In this document: in pieces, positions 58,101 through 64,000 of the stretch | Numbering within the stretch: position 1 is the stretch's first letter | Layout: each line of letters starts with the position of its first letter | DNA from: Bursaphelenchus xylophilus | Lineage: Eukaryota; Nematoda; Chromadorea; Rhabditida; Aphelenchoididae | Direction: 5' to 3' | Assembly: GCA_904066235.2 (NCBI GenBank) | Contig: CAJFCV020000001.1 | Coordinates: 1,364,001-1,428,000 of the forward strand | Length of the DNA: 64,000 bases | Program-made: the position numbers and the translations under genes | The notes under the pieces: generated by a model | Databases searched by the model: none | Told to the model about the DNA's origin: nothing | Seen by the model: the letters and a program-made list of their open reading frames with translations, nothing else

Positions 58101-61006
58101 CTCAAAAATACGTTGACACGTATGGAACAACATATCAAAAATTTAGAAAAATAAAAGGGGGGGTTTTGGAGTTACGGTACTTTGAATGTTGCCGGTACGG
58201 TATATCAAAAAATCATTTTTTTCGAAATGGGTGTAGAAGACCCGCAAACATTGCTAAAATACGTTTTCGACCATGGCGAACATTTTTGTAATTGACAGTT
58301 TTGTTCTAGGATGCAGCCTTCGACCGGTTTGAGAAATGTCAAGATACCATGTTCAATATAACTTTCCGGCATTCAACTTGTCTCAACTTTTGAAACCTTT
58401 CAAAAACACCTTGACATATGTGTAACAACATATCAAAAATTTAGGAAAATAAAAGGGGGGGGTTTTGGAGTTATAGCACTTTGAATGTTGGACATACAGT
58501 ACACCTCGATTTATTCTCGGCTTAACTTTACGTAGATTATTTTAAAAACAAAATGTAATGTTTTATCTATGTTGTACGACCCTCACAAACTATTTTCACA
58601 AAAAAAATCAAAAAAACTAGACCTAAGCATACTGTAACATATCGTGCGCAGATGACTGGTTACTGTAACAGCAAGATCAGAGATTTCTTAATTTTTTTGT
58701 AACAATTGACACGGTTTAGAGACGTGTGTGCCATACGACGGTGGAATCTATCAATATCGGATGTCAGCATCACAGAAAAAGTTTGGTGTACTGTATTTCC
58801 AACATTCAAAGTGCTATAACTCCAAAACCCCCCCTTTTATTTTCCTAAATTTTTGATATGTTGTTACACATATGTCAAGGTGTTTTTGAAAGGTTTCAAA
58901 AGTTGAGACAAGTTGAATGCCGGAAAGTTATATTGAACATGGTATCTTGACATTTCTCAAACCGGTCGAAGGCTGCATCCTAGAACAAAACTGTCAATTA
59001 CAAAAATGTTCCCCATGGTTGGAAACGTATATTGGCAATGTTTGTGGGTCTTCTACACCCATTTCGAAAAAAATGATTTTTTGATATACCGTACCGGCAA
59101 CATTCAAAGTACCGTAACTCCAAAACCCCCCCTTTTATTTTTCTAAATTTTTGATATGTTGTTCCATACGTGTCAACGTATTTTTGAGAGGTTTCAAAAG
59201 TTGAGACAAGTAGAATGCCGAAAAGTTACATTACACATGGTATCTGGGTCATTTTCGAAGTAGGCGAAGACTACATCCTACAAAAAAAGTGTCAATTACA
59301 AAAATGTTCGCCATGGTCGAAAACGTCTTTTGGCAATTTTTGCGGGTCTTCTACACCGATTTAAAAAAAAAAAATAATTTTTTGATATACCGTACCGGCA
59401 ACATTCAAAGTACCGTAACTCCAAAACCCCCCCTTTTATTTTTCTAAATTTTTGATATGTTGTTCCATACATGTCAACGTATTTTTGAGAGGTTTCAAAA
59501 GTTGAGACAAGTTCTCTGCAAAAAAGTTACATTCAATATGGTACCTTGGTATTTTTCAAAGTAGTCGAAGGCAACATCCTACGGCAAAGTTGTCAATTAT
59601 GAAAATGTTCCCCATGGTCAAAAACGTAAAACGGCGAGGCTTTGTGCCTTTACTCCTTAAGGTTTTCACATACGAACCCAATCTTTCTAAAAATTGTACC
59701 TACCGTAACCCCCGTATACGGTAATTTCCGAAACTAAAAATTCGTTCTGACGTTCAGCTATCATAGCACATCAACTATGCAAAATATCAAAAGATTCTGA
59801 GTCGGTCGTTTTTTCGAAATGTCCGGCCCTTGTTATGAGAAGCTTCAATCTGTAAAAAACTCTCTTTTAAACTGGAATTTGGCAAAAATGTGTTTTTTGG
59901 CGAATTTTGGCGTAAAGGTGTCATGCCTATTTCTACCGTAAAGTGTAATATTTCCACAAAAATTTTTTTTTTCGCTCAGAACTGGCATAGATATTGCTAA
60001 GTGTTTCCTCTCCGACTGCACTTCGCGTTTTACGTACTCTCTCTGCCGCGAAGATCGTAAAAACCCTGTAAAAACTATTACTCCATACTTACTTACATCT
60101 TCTTTTTCAGCAGAGAAAAAACCATCCAGCACTGCCGAAAAGAAACCTTCTTCAACAGAGAAGAAGGCCACGACGGAAAAGAAGAAAACCGATGCTGATA
60201 AAACAAAAACCGCTGAAAAGAAGGCCGATGATAAAAAGGTTGAAGAGAAGAAGGTAAAAACTCCGGAAGAAAAGAAGAAAGCCGAAGAGGCCAAGAAAAA
60301 GAAGGAAGAAGAGAAGAAAAAGGCCGAGGAGAAGAAAAAGAAAGAAGAAGAGGCTAAAACGAAGAAAGAAGAAGAGGAGAAAAAGAAGAAAGAAGAGGAG
60401 GAAAAGAAGAGGAAAGAGGAAGAAGAGAAGAAAAAGAAAGAACAAGCCAAGAAGGATGAAGAGGTCGATGATGAAGAAGAATATGAAGATGAAGAGTGGG
60501 AGGATGAAGATGAAGACGACGAAGTGGCTGCTGCAATGAGGGCTATTGCTGAGAAACGAGCAAAAGAGAAGGAGCGGATGAATGCGTTGTTGGGGCTGGG
60601 TCCAAGTTTAACGGCGAAGAAAACAGAAGATGACAAGAAGAAGAAAGAGGAGGAAGAAAAGAAGGCGAAAGAAGCAGAAGATAAAAAGAAGAAGGATGCT
60701 GAAGCCAAGAAAAAGAAGGAAGAAGAAGATAAGAAGAAGAAAAAGGAGGAAGAAGACAAAAAGAAAAAAGATGAGGAAGCCAAGAAGAAAAAGGAGGAGG
60801 AAGACAAAAAGAAGAAAGAAGCCGAGGCTAAAAAGAAAAGGGAAGAAGAAGAGGCTAAGAAAAAGAAGGATGAGGAAGCCAAAAAGAAAAAAGAAGAGGA
60901 GGCAAAGAAAGCAAAGGAGGCAGAGGCTAAAAAGAAGAAGGAAGAAGAAGCCAAGAAAAAGAAGGAAGAAGAAGAAGCCAAGAAAAAGAAAGAAGCTGAA
61001 GCGAAG

Positions 61007-61037
<31 letters not shown>

Positions 61038-62878
61038 CCAAAAAAGACGAAGAAGTTGACGATGAAGAGGAATACGAAGATGAAGAATGGGAAGATGAGG
61101 ACGAAGATGATGAAGTAGCCGCCGCAATGCGAGCTATTGCCGAAAAACGGGCAAAGGAACAGGAGCGAATGAATGCGTTATTAGGAATCGGAGTTAAGAA
61201 GGACGATAAGAAAAAGGAGGAAGAGGAGGCAAAGAAGAAGAAAGAAGCTGAAGAAAAGAAGAAGAAAGAGGAAGAGGCTAAGAAGAAGAAAGAAGCAGAG
61301 GAGAAAAAGAAGAAGGAGGAAGAAGAAGCTAAGAAAAGGAAAGAAAAAGAAGCCAAGAAAAAGAAAGAAGAAGAAGCCAAGAAAAAGAAGGAAGAGGAAG
61401 AAAAGAAGAAAACAGAAGAAGCCAAGAAGAAAACGGAGTCATCAAAGGATAAATTGTCAACCATAACAACTAAGGCAAGATCGCGATCAACAAGTAAAGT
61501 CAGGTCGAAAGAAGGCGAAAAGACCGACAAAGCGGAGGTCAAGACAACCTCAAAACTTTCACCATCAACGGCGGAAAAGTCCCGAGAACGATCGGTGTCA
61601 AAGACGAGAGACAGTGCAACGAAACCTGATGACAAAGAGAAGAAGACTTCAACGACAGAGAAAAAAGTTAGCTCCAGTAAGACCTCCTCAGCAGAAAAGA
61701 AACCTAGTTCGACAAGTTCGGCGGAGAAGAAGGCATCAAGTAGTACGGAGAAGAAGCCATCAAGTGCTACAAAAACAAGTGCTAGCGCGGAGAAACCGCC
61801 GAGTTCAACAGAAAAGAAAGCTAGTTCCACTACAGCCGACAAGAAGCCTAGTTCTTCAAGTACAGCGGAGAAGAAGCCGTCAAGTAGCAGCAAAACGGGT
61901 AGTAGCACTGAGAAAAAGTCTTCCTCATTGACAGAGAAGAAAGTTTCTTCAACGTCAGGGAAAACACCGTTGACTGAAAAGAAGCCTTCAAGCAGTAGTA
62001 AGGAGAAGACGTCTAGTACCGCGACATCCAGCGAAAAGAAGGCAACGTCAAGCAGCTCCAAAGAAAAAGCAGCTTCAGCGAGCGTCAGTAAAGAGAAAAG
62101 TCCCGCGGTAGTTAAAGAAAAAACAAGTACTACTAAAGAGAAGACCAGCAGCTCGACAGAGAAGAAGGTAGCTAGCAGCAAGGATAAGGCGGCTTCTTCC
62201 ACTGAAAAGAAAGCTGAAACCAAAGATAAGAGCGATGAAAAGAAGCCCTCAACAAAAGAAAAGACCGCTGAGAAGAAAGCTGAAGCATCGTCGACGGAAA
62301 AGAAGAGCTCATCGACGAAAATATCGCCGGATGAACCGAAGAAACGGTCCGCCAGCAAAACTAGAGATAAGTCTGCGACCCGGAAGGTGGTGAAGAAGGA
62401 AGACAAGACAGAGGAGAAGACGGAGGAAAAGAAAAAAGATACTGATGACAAGAAGAAGAAAGATGATGACGATAAGAAGAAGAGAGAAAAGGAAGAGGAA
62501 GCTAAGAAAAAGAAGGAGGAAGAAGCCAAGAAAAAGAAGGAAGAAGAGGCCAAGAAAAAGAAAGAAGAAGAGGCTAAAAAGAAGAAGGAAGAAGAAGCGA
62601 AGAAAAAGAAGGAAGAAGAAGCTAAGAAGAAGAAGGAAGAGGAAGCCAAGAAAAAGAAGGAAGAAGAAGAAAAGAAGAAAAAAGAGGAAGAAGCCAAGAA
62701 AAAGAAAGAAGAAGAAGCCAAAAAAGACGAAGAGCTAGACGATGAAGAGGAATACGAGGATGAAGAATGGGAAGATGAGGACGAAGACGACGAAGTTGCC
62801 GCAGCAATGCGAGCAATTGCTGAGAAACGAGCTAAAGAGCGGGAAGCCATGGCCAAGCTCCTGGAACGGAGGTTTTAG
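55152..62878 (+). CDS. SH3BGR-domain protein with a giant charged C-terminal extension
   Basis: Six exons, 55152-55268, 55345-55530, 55784-55855, 56330-56377, 56423-57230 and 60111-62878, join in phase for about 1332 residues. Residues ~25-125 form the thioredoxin-like SH3BGR domain: LKIYTASITANPEIRKNMQK, the PPMPPQFFFNEEYLGNYDDF core and a proline-rich KVEKPPAPPDEEED. Vertebrate SH3BGR/SH3BGRL proteins are small (about 110-240 residues), so this tail is exceptional. It begins with an acidic DEDYEDEDWEYEDEDE stretch. Then come Ser/Lys/Thr repeats (DKTK, TEKK, SSA) and KKKEEEAKKK runs predicted to be single helices. Three copies of a module follow: acidic EEYEDEEWEDEDEDDEVAAA, then MRAIAEKRAKE. 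The last copy ends the protein (LLERRF). Function is unknown; a cytoskeletal or scaffold role is only a guess. Intron 5 (2.9 kb) holds a nested palindrome. Confidence 0.92.
55563..55718. mobile_element. MITE-B copy in SH3BGR-gene intron 2
   Basis: TTATCAGTCTGCCGGACAAA at the left and TTTCCCGACAGGTTAT at the right, with GCGACACGATTTATTTTCTC inside. Ends are slightly mutated. Confidence 0.7.
57313..60070. mobile_element. MITE-A copy interrupted by a large palindrome
   Basis: The left part (57313-57432, TCTCAAGTGCGACGCTTAGA) and right part (59871-60070, GGTGTCATGCCTATTTCTAC) belong to one MITE-A element. It is split by the 2.4-kb palindrome at 57433-59870. Confidence 0.65.
57433..59870. repeat. 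2.4-kb palindrome whose arms each contain three tandem units
   Basis: The outer ends are TTAAAAGAGAGTTTTTTAC and its reverse complement. Each arm carries three ~290-bp tandem units (left arm near 57640, 57940 and 58240) with the words GTCTCAACTTTTGAAACCT, TTTAGAAAAATAAAAGGGGG and GGAGTTACGGTACTTTGAAT. The centre is near 58640. It has no transposase. Confidence 0.85.
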
Positions 62879-63757
62879 AAAGCACATTGCTGAACTGCAT
62901 GGTTTTACATAGTTTATTAGCCTATATCAATTTTAGAGCGGTTTAGGTTGTAATCAGTAGAAGGAAAATGTTTTGTCGGACTAGCTCGCTGTTCTTTTGT
63001 ATATTGATCTTATTCTAGTCAAAGTTTTTGTAATTCTGTAGTTTTTCAAACAAAAAATCAAAAAATAATATCTCCAAACGGGTTGGTATGATACGATAGT
63101 TGTATAATAATGCTTTTTCTCTTGTTCACTTTTCCTTTTTTTGTCATCATTTTGGTTGTATTTACAATTTTTTCCCACTGCCATATTTGTTGTAAACTCA
63201 ATAAATGTTATACATATGAGATTCGAGTGTTTTGATTTTGGCTATGGAGTAAGTCATGTGTTAGTCATGATTTCAAAAATAATCCACTTGAGTGCGCTTC
63301 CTCGAAATTCTTCGCACTCCAAGAGCCACCTTGATTGTTTGCGTTTTGCTTCAAGCACTTTTCTTGGCCAATTTCGTGAACTGAATCAACAATAAGTTTA
63401 CACGTTTCGGAAGCTTAAACGTATCTTGACGGGGTTTGTATATAGCATTGTTTTTAACTGGATATTTGTACTGCTAGTCCATTCGGAAAGCCGCTGAAGG
63501 AATTTCTGCAATCTGTGCGAAACCTAAAGTTTACTTTTAACTGTGCAATTTTCAGTTTTTCGCACTGCGCAATAGGCTTTTTTTGGGATGTAGCTCGCAC
63601 TCCGACTTTTCTTGCATAGTGCAAGTCACAGAAATCACTCCAGCGACTTCATAAAATAACACTCATTATATGGTAGCTCTATTTTTGAAGATGGAATAAC
63701 TCGCTCGTGGAGGTGGAATTCGACGGAAAGAAATCAAAAGTGGAAAGGAAAAGGAGT
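62879..63757. other. 3' flank of the SH3BGR gene and intergenic repeats
   Basis: A CAATAAA near 63199 may end the transcript. 63200-63290 (ACATATGAGATTCGAGTGTT, GTCATGTGTTAGTCATGATT) repeats part of the palindrome at 26570-27750. 63540-63650 contains another copy of the GCACAGTGC / ATCACTCCAGCGACT repeat seen near 8276 and 56060. Confidence 0.5.
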
Positions 63758-63876
63758 GTGTACGCCCATAGCCCGTTGAAAGCACGCCATCCCGTCCGAT
63801 CTGGCAAGTTAAGCAACGGTGCGCTTGATTAGTACTTGGATCGGAGACGTCCTTGGAATCTCAAGTGGCGTACGCA
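63758..63876 (+). rRNA. rrn5: 5S rRNA gene copy 10
   Basis: 119 nt, intact in every conserved segment and followed by ATTTTTGACTTTTTT. It is intergenic, with an SL RNA gene starting at the expected distance and cut by the window edge. Confidence 0.92.
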
Positions 63877-63963
63877 TTTTTGACTTTTTTGATTTAAATA
63901 AAGAAATCAGAACCGTATTTTAGATGGTATATCATGAATTAAAATACATTTGAATCGATATTT

Positions 63964-64000
63964 GTTCGACTTTTTAGTCAAACTTTCCAAAATTTTCTTG
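63964..64000 (-). ncRNA. Spliced-leader RNA gene, 3' part only (window edge)
   Basis: It shows the terminal hairpin GTTTGACT-AAAA-AGTCGAAC and the AAAATTTTGG Sm-type site, 88 bp from the 5S 3' end as in the complete units. The leader lies beyond the window. Confidence 0.75.

Noticed and set aside
59845..62856. A ~1000-residue minus-strand open frame rich in serine and phenylalanine
   Set aside because: It is the antisense of the lysine/glutamate-rich exon of the SH3BGR gene. AAG/GAA-rich coding sequence gives long TTC/CTT frames on the other strand, and there is no domain or splice structure.

Overview
The window comes from a nematode nuclear genome, most likely a chromadorean. The evidence is: 5S rRNA genes linked to spliced-leader (SL) RNA genes on opposite strands; two nematode-type seven-transmembrane chemoreceptor genes; small exons with AT-rich introns and short TTTTCAG acceptors; and AT-rich non-coding DNA crowded with MITEs and fold-back palindromes. 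Exon/intron structures below were read by hand. Every intron has GT-AG ends with matching codon phase, and each assembled gene gives an open frame from start to stop. I cannot name the species.

Genes from left to right: the 3' end of an unrecognised gene (188-1350, +); a chemoreceptor of the Str/Srd type (3341-6167, -); an Srt chemoreceptor (13873-17031, -); ribosomal protein P1 copy 1 (-), ribosomal protein L27a/uL15 (+) and P1 copy 2 (+), packed in 17478-20837 with the two P1 genes forming an inverted duplication; the ciliary GTPase ARL13 spread over 12 kb (21068-33126, -); a TMEM14-like protein (34990-35677, -); a lysine-rich membrane protein (36138-38510, +); the APC/C subunit CDC27/APC3 (38901-43134, -); an SLC6 transporter (45408-51381, +); and a very long SH3BGR-domain protein with a charged tail (55152-62878, +).

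Overlaid on these genes is a dispersed 5S rRNA/SL RNA repeat. There are nine 5S copies of near-full length (one split by a MITE) and a short fragment, on both strands, mostly inside introns. Four complete SL RNA genes and one cut by the window edge lie at a fixed distance beyond the 5S 3' end, on the opposite strand. Two 5S copies at 12759 and 13288 sit 529 bp apart in the same orientation, so the repeat looks derived from a tandem 5S-SL array. The 22-nt leader resembles SL1 but differs at four positions, and all four complete copies carry the same version.

The rest is mobile DNA: MITE-A (~450 bp, ends with GTGCGACGCTCAG), MITE-B (~150 bp, ends with CAGTCTGTCGGG), MITE-C (~235 bp, ends with CACGTCAAT), mariner relics, a MULE-like fold-back, and several 0.6-2.5 kb palindromes, often nested. 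Other points of interest are a 170-bp stretch identical in both P1 introns (candidate H/ACA snoRNA), an X-box-like site upstream of ARL13, and ~160-bp tandem arrays built around a GCACAGTGC palindrome.
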